DNA of 52,447 nt from an uncultured Alphaproteobacteria bacterium. GTDB lineage: Bacteria; Pseudomonadota; Alphaproteobacteria; Rhodobacterales; Rhodobacteraceae. Below are positions 25,500 through 34,786 of the stretch, piece after piece; positions within the stretch are counted from its first letter, which is position 1; each line of letters starts with the position of its first letter. The notes under the pieces are model-generated. The model saw only the letters and a program-made list of their open reading frames with translations, was not told the origin of the DNA and ran no database searches. The stretch spans positions 1 to 52,447 of the forward strand of contig CACKFK010000009.1 in the NCBI GenBank assembly GCA_902599445.1, read 5' to 3'. Position numbers and translations under genes: made by a program.

Positions 25500-27155
25500 A
25501 TGCCTGAATTTGAAAGAGAATCTATCGATTATGATGTGGTAATAGTAGGTGCTGGCCCTGCTGGGTTGTCATCAGCTATAAAACTGAAACAAATCGATCC
25601 AAACTTGCAAGTAGTGGTATTAGAAAAAGGGGCCGAGGTTGGATCACATATTATTTCAGGAGCAGTGCTGGACCCTAAGGGATTAGATAAACTTTTCCCA
25701 AATTGGAAAGAAAAGGAGACCTCAATAAGAACCCCTGTTTCAGATGATAAGTTTTACTTACTTGGGCCAGCCGGGGGGATACGAGTGCCAAACTTTTTGA
25801 TGCCACCACTGATGTCTAATGAGGGAAATTATATTGTCTCAATGTCTAAGGTATGTAGATGGTTATCATTGGAGGCAGAAGCACTTGGTGTAGAGATTTT
25901 TCCAGGAATGGCTTGTTCAGAGTTAATTTACGGGAAGACAAATCAGGTTACCGGTGTAATAGCTGGTGAGTTTGGAAAAAATGCAGATGGGAAACCCGGT
26001 CCTATGTACGAACCAGGAATGAAAGTAAATGGAAAGTATATTTTTCTGGGAGAAGGAGTTAGGGGGTCATTAACTAAACAAGTAATTTCGAAGTATGATT
26101 TAGCTAAAGATTCAGACGTTCCCAAATATGGAATAGGAATGAAGGAAGTTTGGGAAATAAATCCCAAAAATCATAAGGAAGGCCAAGTTTTGCACACGAT
26201 GGGGTGGCCGTTAGGTAATGCTGTAGGTGGAGGGTCTTTTGTATATCATGCTGAAAATCATCATTTATATTTAGGTTTTGTTGTGCATTTGAATTATAAA
26301 AATCCTTTTCTTTTTCCATATAAAGAGTTTCAGAGATTTAAACATCATCCGATGATCAAAAACCTGCTTAAGGGGGGTAAAAGAATTGAATATGGGGCTC
26401 GTGCTATTAGTGAAGGTGGATTACAATCAATTCCTAAAGTATGTTTTCCAGGAGGTGTACTTTTAGGCTGTTCAGCAGGACTAGTGAATGTGCCACGGAT
26501 AAAGGGTAACCATAATGCAATACTTTCTGGTATTAGTGCAGCCCAGGCAGCCTATGAAGCTTTGCAATCAGGCAGATCAAATGACGAACTAGATAACTAT
26601 GAGGTCGCAATCAAGTCTGGAACGGTTTTTCATGATCTGTCACCTGTAAAAAATGTGAAACCGTTATGGTCACGGTTTGGATTATTTCTGGGTATTATTT
26701 TAGGTGCCTTAGACATGTGGTTTGCAAATATTCTTGGATTTAATTTGTTTGGAACAGTTAAACACAAGTGTGCAGATCATGACACCCTTAAACGTGCTTC
26801 AGATTGTAAAGTGATTGATTATCCTAAATCAGATGGTAAGATTAGTTTTGAGCGTCTTGATAATGTTAGTTTTTCAGGCACTGCTCATAGTGATGGCCAA
26901 CCTTGTCATCTAAGTCTAGGTGATGAGTCTATCCCAGTTAATCATAACTTGCCTACTTATGAAGAACCTGCTCAACGTTATTGTCCAGCTGGGGTATATG
27001 AGATTGTTCGTGAAGGGGACAATTTAAACCCGAGATTCCAAATTAATTATCAGAATTGTGTTCATTGTAAAACTTGCGATATAAAAGACCCTAGTCAAAA
27101 CATCACGTGGAAAACACCACAAGGTGGGGAGGGTCCTAATTACTCTCACATGTGA
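25500..27155 (+). CDS. Electron transfer flavoprotein-ubiquinone oxidoreductase
   Basis: ETF-QO passes electrons from reduced ETF, the acceptor of acyl-CoA and other flavin dehydrogenases, to ubiquinone in the inner membrane. The 551-aa protein has an N-terminal FAD Rossmann motif (DVVIVGAGPAGLSSAIKL, near residues 9-26) and a central ubiquinone-binding region. The C-terminal 4Fe-4S cluster has Cys residues in RYCPAGVYEI and NCVHCKTCDIKDPSQNI, ending with the usual GGEGPNYSHM-type tail. AGGAG lies a few bases before the ATG. Etf alpha and beta genes are not in the window. It is followed by a TPR-protein gene and ispE. Confidence 0.96.
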   Translation: MPEFERESIDYDVVIVGAGPAGLSSAIKLKQIDPNLQVVVLEKGAEVGSHIISGAVLDPKGLDKLFPNWKEKETSIRTPVSDDKFYLLGPAGGIRVPNFLMPPLMSNEGNYIVSMSKVCRWLSLEAEALGVEIFPGMACSELIYGKTNQVTGVIAGEFGKNADGKPGPMYEPGMKVNGKYIFLGEGVRGSLTKQVISKYDLAKDSDVPKYGIGMKEVWEINPKNHKEGQVLHTMGWPLGNAVGGGSFVYHAENHHLYLGFVVHLNYKNPFLFPYKEFQRFKHHPMIKNLLKGGKRIEYGARAISEGGLQSIPKVCFPGGVLLGCSAGLVNVPRIKGNHNAILSGISAAQAAYEALQSGRSNDELDNYEVAIKSGTVFHDLSPVKNVKPLWSRFGLFLGIILGALDMWFANILGFNLFGTVKHKCADHDTLKRASDCKVIDYPKSDGKISFERLDNVSFSGTAHSDGQPCHLSLGDESIPVNHNLPTYEEPAQRYCPAGVYEIVREGDNLNPRFQINYQNCVHCKTCDIKDPSQNITWKTPQGGEGPNYSHM

Positions 27156-27203
27156 TGATTACCTGTTCATAAATAATTTGGTCCTAATAAATTAGTCAGT
27201 GAA

Positions 27204-28865
27204 ATGTTTAGATGTTATTCAATGATAATTGTGACTTTATATGGAATTCTTTTTGCTTTCCAATGTTTTGGTTCCATTTCTGGGGCATTATTAGCCTCTC
27301 GTTTTTCATCCTCGCTGAATGATTTTTATAAATCGGCGCAGTATACTAGCTACATGATAGAAAAGGGTAATAAGCAACCCGATATATATAATGATGCCCT
27401 TTTGTATTCAGTCGCTGCAGGCGAATTTGAACAAGCTTTTTCGTTAGCAGGCGAAATGGAGAAATCAGGTCTCAAATCTCCTGCTTTAGCGCTAACATTA
27501 ATAAGTGAAAAATTAAAGAAAAAGGAATTTGACACAGCCATTCAGCTTATATCAAAATATGAAGCTAACCTTCCGGAAGTCTTAAAGATTTCAATGAGGG
27601 GCTGGATTCATATTCAAAAAGAAAATTTCAATGCTGCAGTAAGGGAATTTACTAATTTTCAGAATTTGAAACTTAATTTTGATCTTGGCTCATATTATAC
27701 GTCCATAGCTTATGCCCAACTAGGAAAATACTTTATGTCTGCAGAAGTAATAAGGAATAATAGACAGAATTTTGAAGTATTAGGTAAGAATTACGAAATA
27801 TTTGGAGTAAATGTGTTAAGTCTCGTGGATGATAATATTAATACTGAACTCTTATTAAGTAGGAGTATCAGAAAGAACTCAAAAAACTTAACATTAAAGC
27901 AGCTACATAGGAAAATAAAAACTAAGCAAGATTCATATTTGGAGGTCTTTAAGACGCCAAATAGTGGTATTGCCGATACCTTATTACTTTTTGCTGAAGG
28001 GGGTGGTAGAGAGTCTAACCAAAATCTTATTGAGACCTTTTATTGTCAACTTGCAAATTATATAACGGATATTGGTGCGAGATTTAATATTAGATTAGCC
28101 CAAGCTTTAGCTGACTCTGGTCTTGTGGATAAAGCCATTGATACCTTAAGGTTTGTTGAAGAATCGGATCTTTTCTACGCTGAATCAAAGCTAATGCTTG
28201 CAGAGTTACTAATTGAAACCTCACAAGAGAATTTAGCTATTAAGGTCCTGAAAGATCTTATAAAGAATGGTGTTATGAATTTTGAAGTATATGAAGCTTT
28301 AGGAAATGTTTACAGGCACGCAGAAAAGTATGAACTTGCGAGCCTGGCCTATACTGAGGCTCTGGCCGCAAATAAAAGTGCAGATTTCGAAAATAATAAT
28401 TTGTGGATGCTTTATTTTTTTCGTGGGATAACGAGGGAGCAGTTAAGAGATTATGAAAAATCTATGGAAGACTTGGGAATAGCACTTGAATTTGTACCTG
28501 AACATCCTCAAGTGTTGAATTACCTAGGATACATGCTTATCGAAAGAAAGGAAAATTTAGACGAAGCTTTAAGGATGATTGAGTTGGCAGTAGAGAAAAG
28601 TCCTGAAAGTGGTTACATTGTTGATTCTCTGGCCTGGGGTTTGTACCAATTAGGGCGATATGATGAGGCCATTATACCTATGGAAAAGGCCATTTCCCTT
28701 GAACCGGAGGATCCTATTGTTAATGACCATTTTGGTGACATTTTGTGGAAAGTAGGTCGGAAGAGAGAGGCTAAATTTCAATGGAAAAGAGCACTTCTTT
28801 TTAACCCAGATAAAGAATTACTTTTAAGAATCAAAGATAAACTAGAATTAGGTTTGAGAGATTAG
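27204..28865 (+). CDS. Exported tetratricopeptide repeat protein
   Basis: A 553-aa protein with a hydrophobic N-terminus (SMIIVTLYGILFAFQCFGSI) that is a signal peptide or anchor, then helical-hairpin repeats throughout. The clearest TPR units lie at about residues 350-545 (for example LGYMLIERKENLDEALRMIE, SLAWGLYQLGRYDEAIIPME, and HFGDILWKVGRKREAKFQWK). Such proteins act as periplasmic or envelope scaffolds, but no partner can be named here. A similar gene between ETF-QO and ispE is common in alphaproteobacteria. ATG at 27204 or 27222 could be the start. It is probably in one transcript with ETF-QO and ispE (48- and 30-bp gaps). Confidence 0.82.
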   Translation: MFRCYSMIIVTLYGILFAFQCFGSISGALLASRFSSSLNDFYKSAQYTSYMIEKGNKQPDIYNDALLYSVAAGEFEQAFSLAGEMEKSGLKSPALALTLISEKLKKKEFDTAIQLISKYEANLPEVLKISMRGWIHIQKENFNAAVREFTNFQNLKLNFDLGSYYTSIAYAQLGKYFMSAEVIRNNRQNFEVLGKNYEIFGVNVLSLVDDNINTELLLSRSIRKNSKNLTLKQLHRKIKTKQDSYLEVFKTPNSGIADTLLLFAEGGGRESNQNLIETFYCQLANYITDIGARFNIRLAQALADSGLVDKAIDTLRFVEESDLFYAESKLMLAELLIETSQENLAIKVLKDLIKNGVMNFEVYEALGNVYRHAEKYELASLAYTEALAANKSADFENNNLWMLYFFRGITREQLRDYEKSMEDLGIALEFVPEHPQVLNYLGYMLIERKENLDEALRMIELAVEKSPESGYIVDSLAWGLYQLGRYDEAIIPMEKAISLEPEDPIVNDHFGDILWKVGRKREAKFQWKRALLFNPDKELLLRIKDKLELGLRD

Positions 28866-28895
28866 ACAATCGATCAACTAGGCATAAAAAATAAA

Positions 28896-29744
28896 ATGGT
28901 TGAAAAAAGTTTTTCATTGGAACTGTCTAGAGCGAAAGTAAACCTGACCTTGCATGTTTTGGGGAAGAGATCGGATGGTTACCATTTTCTTGATAGTTTA
29001 GTAGCATTCCCAAGTATTGGTGATGAGATATATATAGAACCTGCCAAAGAAATAAATCTGAAGATTGTAGGAAGGCTTGCTACAGCGTTAACTGCCAAAG
29101 ACAATCTTATCTTAAGGGCTGCAAGTCTTTTAAAACCTTGTGGTAAGGGTGCTTTAATTGTTTTAAACAAAGATATACCTATTTCTGCTGGTTTGGGCGG
29201 TGGATCTTCTAATGCAGCTGTAGTCTTGAGAGTTTTATCAAAGTTGTGGGGGTCGCCCTTACCTCCCACTAATGAACTGATTTCTCTAGGTGCTGATGTA
29301 CCAGTATGTATGAACTGGGCCCTAAAGAAAATGCAAGGTGTTGGAGAAAAAGTTGCACGCGTAAAGGAACCACCTGCTATGTGGATTGTGTTAGTCAATA
29401 CAGGTGAACAAGTTCCAACAGGATTAATTTTCGACTCAATTAATTCCTTCAGTAACCGAGCCCCAGAGGTACTACCCATATTTAAAACAAAAGAAGCCTT
29501 TATGGATTATTTGCTTGATCACAACAATGATCTCGAACTACCAGCTACAAAATTGTTTCCACAAATAAAAATATTGCTTGCAGCCATAAAAAATACGTCA
29601 GGGTGTTTAATTTCTAGAATGTCCGGATCAGGCGCAACTTGTTTTGGCCTTTTTTTTAAAAAGACTGATGCTATAAATGCGTGTAAGCACTTAGCTAAAG
29701 GATTTCCACAAGCATGGATAAGAGTTTCTCAACTATTCTCATGA
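28896..29744 (+). CDS. ispE: 4-diphosphocytidyl-2-C-methyl-D-erythritol kinase
   Basis: A GHMP kinase that phosphorylates CDP-methylerythritol in the MEP isoprenoid pathway. Catalytic Lys14 (SRAKVNLTLHV), the ATP loop GLGGGSSNAA (residues 99-108) and catalytic Asp134 (LGADVPVC) are in place, and the C-terminal SRMSGSGATCF motif is complete. Length is 282 aa. Its stop overlaps that of convergent ispB: TCATGA at 29739-29744 supplies both stops. ispH, acting later in the same pathway, is 13 kb away. Confidence 0.95.
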   Translation: MVEKSFSLELSRAKVNLTLHVLGKRSDGYHFLDSLVAFPSIGDEIYIEPAKEINLKIVGRLATALTAKDNLILRAASLLKPCGKGALIVLNKDIPISAGLGGGSSNAAVVLRVLSKLWGSPLPPTNELISLGADVPVCMNWALKKMQGVGEKVARVKEPPAMWIVLVNTGEQVPTGLIFDSINSFSNRAPEVLPIFKTKEAFMDYLLDHNNDLELPATKLFPQIKILLAAIKNTSGCLISRMSGSGATCFGLFFKKTDAINACKHLAKGFPQAWIRVSQLFS

Positions 29745-30728
29745 AGAGCGTTTAACAATAACCTCAGCTATTTGCCCAAGCAAGTTAGTAATATTGTTAT
29801 TAGGTAATTTTCGAATAGCCTCACTAGCAATGTGAGACCATTTTTTGGCTTCGTCCTTAGTGTTCTCTAGAGTACGATATTTCTCCATGATAAGGATGAC
29901 GGTTTTAAGGTCCGTTGCGTCTCGATTTTGCTTTAGAAGGGAACTTTTTAAAGTATCTCTTTCTTCAGCATTGCACTTATTTAGTGCTAAGATTAATGGG
30001 AAGGTTAATTTAGCATTACCAAAATCATCGCCAAGGTTCTTGCCCATATGTGATGCATTTCCTTTGTAATCTAGATAGTCATCAATTAATTGGAAGCTCA
30101 AACCGATAGCTTTTCCGTAGGATTTAAAATTTTCTATGTCTTTTACGTTTTCTGAAGAAATCATTGCCCCTGTTTGAGAAGCTGCAGAGAATAGTGCTGC
30201 AGTCTTTCCCTCTATTATTTTCATATATGTGTCAATTGAAGTTTCTGTATTTCGAACTTGTGACAACTGTAAAACTTCACTTTCTGCAATTAGGGCAGAG
30301 GTGTTTGCTAAAACTTCCAAAATTTTTAGTGAACCAGTGGAAACCATTAATTGAAAAGCCCTGGAAAACAAAAAGTCACCAACCAATATGGAGGATTGAT
30401 TATTCCAAAGTATGTTTGCTGTTTTAAGCCCTCTTCGTGTGGAACTTTCATCAACAACATCGTCATGAAGTAGCGTGGCAGTATGTATAAACTCTATGCT
30501 GGCGGCTAACATAATATGCTTGTCCCGATCATAACCTAGTGATCTTGCAGTGGCTAAGCACAAGAGAGGTCGTAATTTTTTACCCCCCGCTGAAAATATA
30601 TGGTTTGAAATTTCTGGAATTCTAGGAGCATTTTTTGAAATCATCATTTCATTGATAATTTCCGCCATTAAGTCCAAATCATCTTTAAGCAAATTTTGAA
30701 GTTCAGCTATAGGATCAGTGTGGTTCAT
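29739..30728 (-). CDS. ispB: Polyprenyl diphosphate synthase (ubiquinone side chain)
   Basis: A trans-prenyltransferase of 329 aa that extends farnesyl or geranylgeranyl diphosphate with IPP to a long chain for ubiquinone. The first Asp-rich motif DDVVD is at residues 89-93 (LLHDDVVDESSTRRG) and the second DDYLD at 216-220 (FQLIDDYLDYKGN). The residues before the first motif (around EFIHTATLLHDD) are of the long-chain octaprenyl/decaprenyl type rather than the short-chain FPP synthase type. Exact chain length cannot be read from sequence. The ATG at 30728 is preceded by a 190-bp gap with a TATACT-like -10 on this strand near 30777-30782. Confidence 0.92.
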   Translation of the reverse strand: MNHTDPIAELQNLLKDDLDLMAEIINEMMISKNAPRIPEISNHIFSAGGKKLRPLLCLATARSLGYDRDKHIMLAASIEFIHTATLLHDDVVDESSTRRGLKTANILWNNQSSILVGDFLFSRAFQLMVSTGSLKILEVLANTSALIAESEVLQLSQVRNTETSIDTYMKIIEGKTAALFSAASQTGAMISSENVKDIENFKSYGKAIGLSFQLIDDYLDYKGNASHMGKNLGDDFGNAKLTFPLILALNKCNAEERDTLKSSLLKQNRDATDLKTVILIMEKYRTLENTKDEAKKWSHIASEAIRKLPNNNITNLLGQIAEVIVKRSS

Positions 30729-30918
30729 TTTGTTAACGTCTTATAAAGATTGACACTCTTCTCTTATGACTTAATCAGTATACTAAGCTATATAGTTATT
30801 TAATGATATAATGTTAGATATTTCCCCAGGATTTTGATGATTTTGTTATCCTTTTTATTGTGTCCTTTTATTTTAGTTAATAACATCGCTTAGTCCTTTA
30901 ATAAAATAGTGGCTTTGC

Positions 30919-31680
30919 ATGAAAGTAAGGAATAACGAATTATCTAATGATGCCTTCTTAGGAGGTAAATTGAGATTACTACAACCTAAGAGAGGCTTTA
31001 GATCAGGTATTGATTCAGTCTTGTTAGCAGCTTCTATCACGGCATCCCCTGGTGATAATGTATTGGATATTGGAACCGGTGTTGGCACAGTATTATTCTG
31101 CGTGATGAAAAGGATCAAACCTTTGATAGCTTTCGGAATTGAATTACAGGAAGAATATTATTCCTTGGCACAAAAAAATGCAGTGAGTAATAAACTTAAA
31201 GCTAAGATGCTATTAGGAGACTTCCAATCTGTCGGAAATGAATTGGGTAATTGCGCATTTGATCAAATATTTTTTAATCCACCCTATTACTCAGAGAATA
31301 GTTATAAGCGATCGGGGAATCAGGCACTAGAATTAGCGAATATTGAAAAGCCTGGTTCATTGGAAAGCATGCTTAGATTTTCTTTAAAACGCTGTAAGCC
31401 TTATGGCTTTATTACTCTAATCCATAGACCTGCCAGGTTGGGTCAAATTTTGTCGGTATTAGAAAAAGGGTCGGGAGACATCAAGATATTACCAATTCTA
31501 AGTGCTGGTCGTGACTCTACATTTAGAATAATAGTTCGAGCTAGAAAATCAGCAAAAGGAGAAACAAAGCTATTGGATACGCTAAATTTGTTTGAGAGTA
31601 CCAACACGGAAAGTGATTCAAGGAAATATTCATCACAGGTATTAGATGTTTTGGAACGAGGCAAGGTTCTAGCTTTTTAA
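30919..31680 (+). CDS. TrmN6-like tRNA1(Val) (adenine37-N6)-methyltransferase
   Basis: A 253-aa SAM-dependent methyltransferase. Motif I is VLDIGTGVG (residues 48-56) and the N6-adenine catalytic motif NPPYY is at 120-124. The opening LLQPKRGFRSGIDSVLLAAS matches the TrmN6/YfiC group, which methylates A37 of tRNA-Val1 in E. coli. Relatives in alphaproteobacteria are usually annotated simply as methyltransferase, so the exact substrate is inferred. It is divergent from ispB. A perfect TATAAT at 30807-30812 lies upstream, but without a good -35. A 56-aa DUF465 gene follows after 80 bp. Confidence 0.87.
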   Translation: MKVRNNELSNDAFLGGKLRLLQPKRGFRSGIDSVLLAASITASPGDNVLDIGTGVGTVLFCVMKRIKPLIAFGIELQEEYYSLAQKNAVSNKLKAKMLLGDFQSVGNELGNCAFDQIFFNPPYYSENSYKRSGNQALELANIEKPGSLESMLRFSLKRCKPYGFITLIHRPARLGQILSVLEKGSGDIKILPILSAGRDSTFRIIVRARKSAKGETKLLDTLNLFESTNTESDSRKYSSQVLDVLERGKVLAF

Positions 31681-31760
31681 CATTGTTATTGCATGGGCAT
31701 GAATTTAGGTTAATAATTTAAGCATTACGGTTTGAGACATTACTAATTTGGGAGATCCGA

Positions 31761-31931
31761 ATGACTTTGGAGACATATCTTACTGAGTTACGGAAGAAAC
31801 ATGCTAAGCTGTCTGGGTTAGTAGATAGTGAGCAAAAGAGAGTAGCACCGGATTCAAAAATGCTTAACGACCTGAAAAAGCAAAAATTACTTGTTAAAGA
31901 GAAAATATCTAGGGCTTTAGATAGGGCATAA
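31761..31931 (+). CDS. DUF465/YdcH family small protein
   Basis: A 56-aa, highly charged, probably coiled-coil protein. The start MTLETYLTELRKKHAKLSGL and the later LNDLKKQKLLVKEKISRAL give the alternating Lys/Glu/Leu pattern of DUF465 (YdcH), a family of short helical hairpins with no known function. GGGAG lies about six bases before the ATG, which supports translation. It is downstream of the methyltransferase gene on the same strand and converges on the amidotransferase gene, with a 9-bp inverted repeat between them. Confidence 0.8.
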   Translation: MTLETYLTELRKKHAKLSGLVDSEQKRVAPDSKMLNDLKKQKLLVKEKISRALDRA

Positions 31932-31960
31932 AAACCCAGCGGGCTAGTTATTAATATTAG

Positions 31961-31988
31961 AATTTGCTTCAACAAAAGTAAGCAAATT
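31961..31988. terminator. Inverted repeat between convergent genes
   Basis: AATTTGCTT (31961-31969) and AAGCAAATT (31980-31988) are perfectly complementary with a ten-base loop. The hairpin lies between the DUF465 stop and the end of the convergent amidotransferase gene. No T-run follows on either strand, so it may mark an mRNA 3' end or a processing site rather than a classical intrinsic terminator. Confidence 0.35.
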
Positions 31989-31990
31989 GG

Positions 31991-32710
31991 TCAATTTATA
32001 TGTAATGCTTCCAAGAGAACTTTAAAAACCTCTACATTTTTTGGGTCTTGATTCAGACTTTTGAGGCCTTTCTCACCTACTGCTCTTGGCAATGTCTTGC
32101 CTAATCTTCTATTGATAATAGCTTTCAGACAATCTTTTGAGAACTCTGGGTGGCTTTGAATTGATATAGCAAATGGTTTGTCTTGATTCCCATATGCTAG
32201 AACAGAATGTGGACAAAACTTGGAACCATAAATGGAAATAGAGTTTTTTGGTGGGATTATCACTTGGTCTTGATGGCTAGCATAGCCAGAAAAACTTTCA
32301 CCAAGCCTTTTGGCCCACACAGTATCGCATACTTTATAATATTTATGAACACCGACACCCCAGCCTTTATCAGACTTCTCTACACTTCCACCCATAGCCT
32401 CTGCTAGTATCTGATGCCCAAAGCACACTCCTAATAATGGTACCTTATTTTCAACAACCTCTTGAACAAAATTCTTCAAATCTGCGATCCAGGTTAAGTT
32501 ATCATAAACACCAAATGAAGAACCTGTTATTAGCCAAAAATCAGCTGCTTTGGGATTATCAGGTAATTGGAATTTTGTAACTTCATAGGTTTTTATAGTA
32601 TAGTCAATATTGAGTTGACTAAGCAAATTTGAAAACATCGCGCTATAATTACCAAACCTTTGCTCTAAAAGTCCAGGCAACTTGCCAGTTTCTAAGATAG
32701 CTATATGCAC
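31991..32710 (-). CDS. Class I glutamine amidotransferase-like protein
   Basis: A stand-alone class I amidotransferase domain of 239 aa. The nucleophile is Cys96 in LLGVCFGHQILAEAMGG, and the His187/Glu189 pair lies in IQSHPEFS, so the triad is complete. It resembles the GMP-synthase-like or gamma-glutamyl hydrolase-like GATase group found alone in many proteobacteria. The acceptor or substrate is unknown, and no synthetase partner is adjacent. The next gene upstream on this strand is the TlpA-like gene, 60 bp away. Confidence 0.82.
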   Translation of the reverse strand: MHIAILETGKLPGLLEQRFGNYSAMFSNLLSQLNIDYTIKTYEVTKFQLPDNPKAADFWLITGSSFGVYDNLTWIADLKNFVQEVVENKVPLLGVCFGHQILAEAMGGSVEKSDKGWGVGVHKYYKVCDTVWAKRLGESFSGYASHQDQVIIPPKNSISIYGSKFCPHSVLAYGNQDKPFAISIQSHPEFSKDCLKAIINRRLGKTLPRAVGEKGLKSLNQDPKNVEVFKVLLEALHIN

Positions 32711-32770
32711 GCTGGATTCCTTGAAAACGATTAATGAACAATGAAAACAGAAATCTAACAGTAAATCAAG

Positions 32771-33349
32771 TTAGAGAACCAGGTGCTTAAAGAACTCAAC
32801 AACACCCTCTTCAACCCAATCAATTGGTCCTATCAAACGTCCAATTTCATTACCATCTGATGAAATTATAATAGAAGCAGGTAAACCAAAGATACCCAAT
32901 CTTGTGGCTAAAAATCCTTTTGGGTCTCTGAAGTTTTCCAAATTAACGATCATTTGGTTGGAAAAAAATTTAGCGATTGTTTTTTTGTTGTTTCTGCCTG
33001 TTGCAACTGTAATGATTTTAAGTTCCTGGGGATCAAATAAAGATTGCAGTTTGTCCAGAGATGGCATTTCTTCAACACAGGGTTTACACCAGGTAGCCCA
33101 AAAATTCACTAGTACTAAATTATATCCTTGCTTCATTAGATCGAATTCAGTGTTGTCAAGTTGTAAAACTGGGAGTTTGTCTATAGGGATTGGTTCCGAA
33201 TGGAAAAGAAATTTTTCCATTTCGCCTGTTCTGTCCTTCAAACTAAACTTGTTACTTTCCGTGCCGAAGCTAAAAGAGGAATTTGCAAAGATGAAAATGG
33301 GAGCGTATACCAGAAGGATAATTATAAATCTCATATTTAGCCAGTTCAT
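32771..33349 (-). CDS. TlpA-family thioredoxin-like protein
   Basis: A 192-aa exported thioredoxin-fold protein. The N-terminus (RFIIILLVYAPIFIFANSS) is a signal peptide or membrane anchor, and the redox site WCKPC gives Cys88 and Cys91 in NFWATWCKPCVEEMP. TlpA relatives reduce periplasmic cysteines, for example for cytochrome oxidase or cytochrome c assembly. Divergent placement beside argH is a recurring alphaproteobacterial pattern. The gap to the argH start is only 30 bp, so at least one promoter must lie within coding sequence. An ATG at 33334 is an alternative start. Confidence 0.88.
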   Translation of the reverse strand: MNWLNMRFIIILLVYAPIFIFANSSFSFGTESNKFSLKDRTGEMEKFLFHSEPIPIDKLPVLQLDNTEFDLMKQGYNLVLVNFWATWCKPCVEEMPSLDKLQSLFDPQELKIITVATGRNNKKTIAKFFSNQMIVNLENFRDPKGFLATRLGIFGLPASIIISSDGNEIGRLIGPIDWVEEGVVEFFKHLVL

Positions 33350-33379
33350 ATATTATTGAGAATTGATCTAGAGGAAACT

Positions 33380-34786
33380 ATGAAAAAAAAGGTTTTGGAA
33401 AAGAAAAACGCTATGTGGGGAGGAAGGTTTTCTTCTCAGACGACAGATATCATGGAACAAATTAATTCGTCAATAGATTTTGATTACCGTTTAGCTAATC
33501 AAGACATACAGTGCTCAGTGGCTCATGTACAAATGCTCTGTAAGCAGAAAATTATTTCAAATGAGGTTTCAGACAAAATTATAAATGGCTTAAAAACCAT
33601 AAAAAAAGAAATTGAGAATGGTGATTTCAAATATAATGTGAAACTCGAAGACATCCACATGAATATTGAAAGTCAGCTTCATGAGTTAATAGGACCAGAT
33701 GCAGGTTTTATACACACAGCTAGATCTAGAAATGACCAAGTTGCTACGGATTTCAGGATTTGGGTTAGAGACAGTATAGACATTTTGGTTTCTCTGATTT
33801 CAAGAAATATGCGTGAGTTTTTGACAATAGCAGAGAATAATTATGACACAATTATGCCTGGATTCACCCATCTTCAGACTGCTCAACCCATAACTTTTGG
33901 TCATCATATGCTTGCATATGTCGAAATGCTTTCTAGGGATAAAGAGCGATTTCTTGATTCGAGAAGACGCTTAAATGAATGCCCTTTGGGTTCAGCAGCG
34001 TTAGCAGGAACATCTTTTCCCATAGACAGATTCATGACGTCAGAGGAGCTTGGCTTTGATAAACCAATGGCCAATAGTATAGATGCAGTTTCAGATCGAG
34101 ATTTTGCTGTAGATTTTGTTTCATCTGCTGCGATTTGTTCTATACATTTAAGTAGGTTTGCAGAGGAACTAGTGCTTTGGTCTAGTGAACAGTTTCAATT
34201 CGTCCAGATTTCAGATAGTTTCTCCACTGGGTCATCAATTATGCCTCAAAAAAGAAATCCAGATGCAGCAGAACTAATAAGAGCAAAGGCCGGGAGCATT
34301 TCGGGGGCTCTTGTATCGTTACTAACTATGTTAAAGGGATTGCCTCTAGCATATTCTAAGGATTTACAAGAAGATAAAGAAGCTGTTTTCAGAGTTTATG
34401 ATAATTTATTTCTTGTATTATCTGTAATGGCTGAAATGCTTAAAGAGATTACGGTTAATAAAAAAGTCTTAAGGGAATCAGCATCATCACGATTCATTAC
34501 TGCTACAGATTTGGCAGATTATCTAGTTAAGGATTATAATTATAGCTTCCGGCAAGCCCATAAAGTTGTGGGTAATTTAGTACGAGAGGCTGAAAATTTA
34601 GGTTGTGATCTGAAGGACTTGGATCTGGAGGTCTTTAAACAGATAGAACCAGAGATTCATAATCAAATCCTTGAGATACTAACCATAGACAATTCAGTAA
34701 AATCTAAGAAGTCTTATGGAGGAACTTCACCTACGCAGGTTAAAGAAAGAATTATTGAATGGCAAAAAAGGATGATGGGAGAATGA
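33380..34786 (+). CDS. argH: Argininosuccinate lyase
   Basis: This enzyme splits argininosuccinate into arginine and fumarate, the final step of arginine synthesis. It belongs to the fumarase/aspartase superfamily. The signature loop with catalytic Ser is GSSIMPQKRNPDAAE near residue 282. WGGRFSSQTTDIMEQIN near the start and HTARSRNDQVATDFR are typical. The frame opens with a TTG at 33356, but ATG 33380 has GAGGAA four bases upstream and is chosen, giving 468 aa. Its TGA overlaps the ATG of the small lipoprotein gene that follows. Confidence 0.96.
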   Translation: MKKKVLEKKNAMWGGRFSSQTTDIMEQINSSIDFDYRLANQDIQCSVAHVQMLCKQKIISNEVSDKIINGLKTIKKEIENGDFKYNVKLEDIHMNIESQLHELIGPDAGFIHTARSRNDQVATDFRIWVRDSIDILVSLISRNMREFLTIAENNYDTIMPGFTHLQTAQPITFGHHMLAYVEMLSRDKERFLDSRRRLNECPLGSAALAGTSFPIDRFMTSEELGFDKPMANSIDAVSDRDFAVDFVSSAAICSIHLSRFAEELVLWSSEQFQFVQISDSFSTGSSIMPQKRNPDAAELIRAKAGSISGALVSLLTMLKGLPLAYSKDLQEDKEAVFRVYDNLFLVLSVMAEMLKEITVNKKVLRESASSRFITATDLADYLVKDYNYSFRQAHKVVGNLVREAENLGCDLKDLDLEVFKQIEPEIHNQILEILTIDNSVKSKKSYGGTSPTQVKERIIEWQKRMMGE

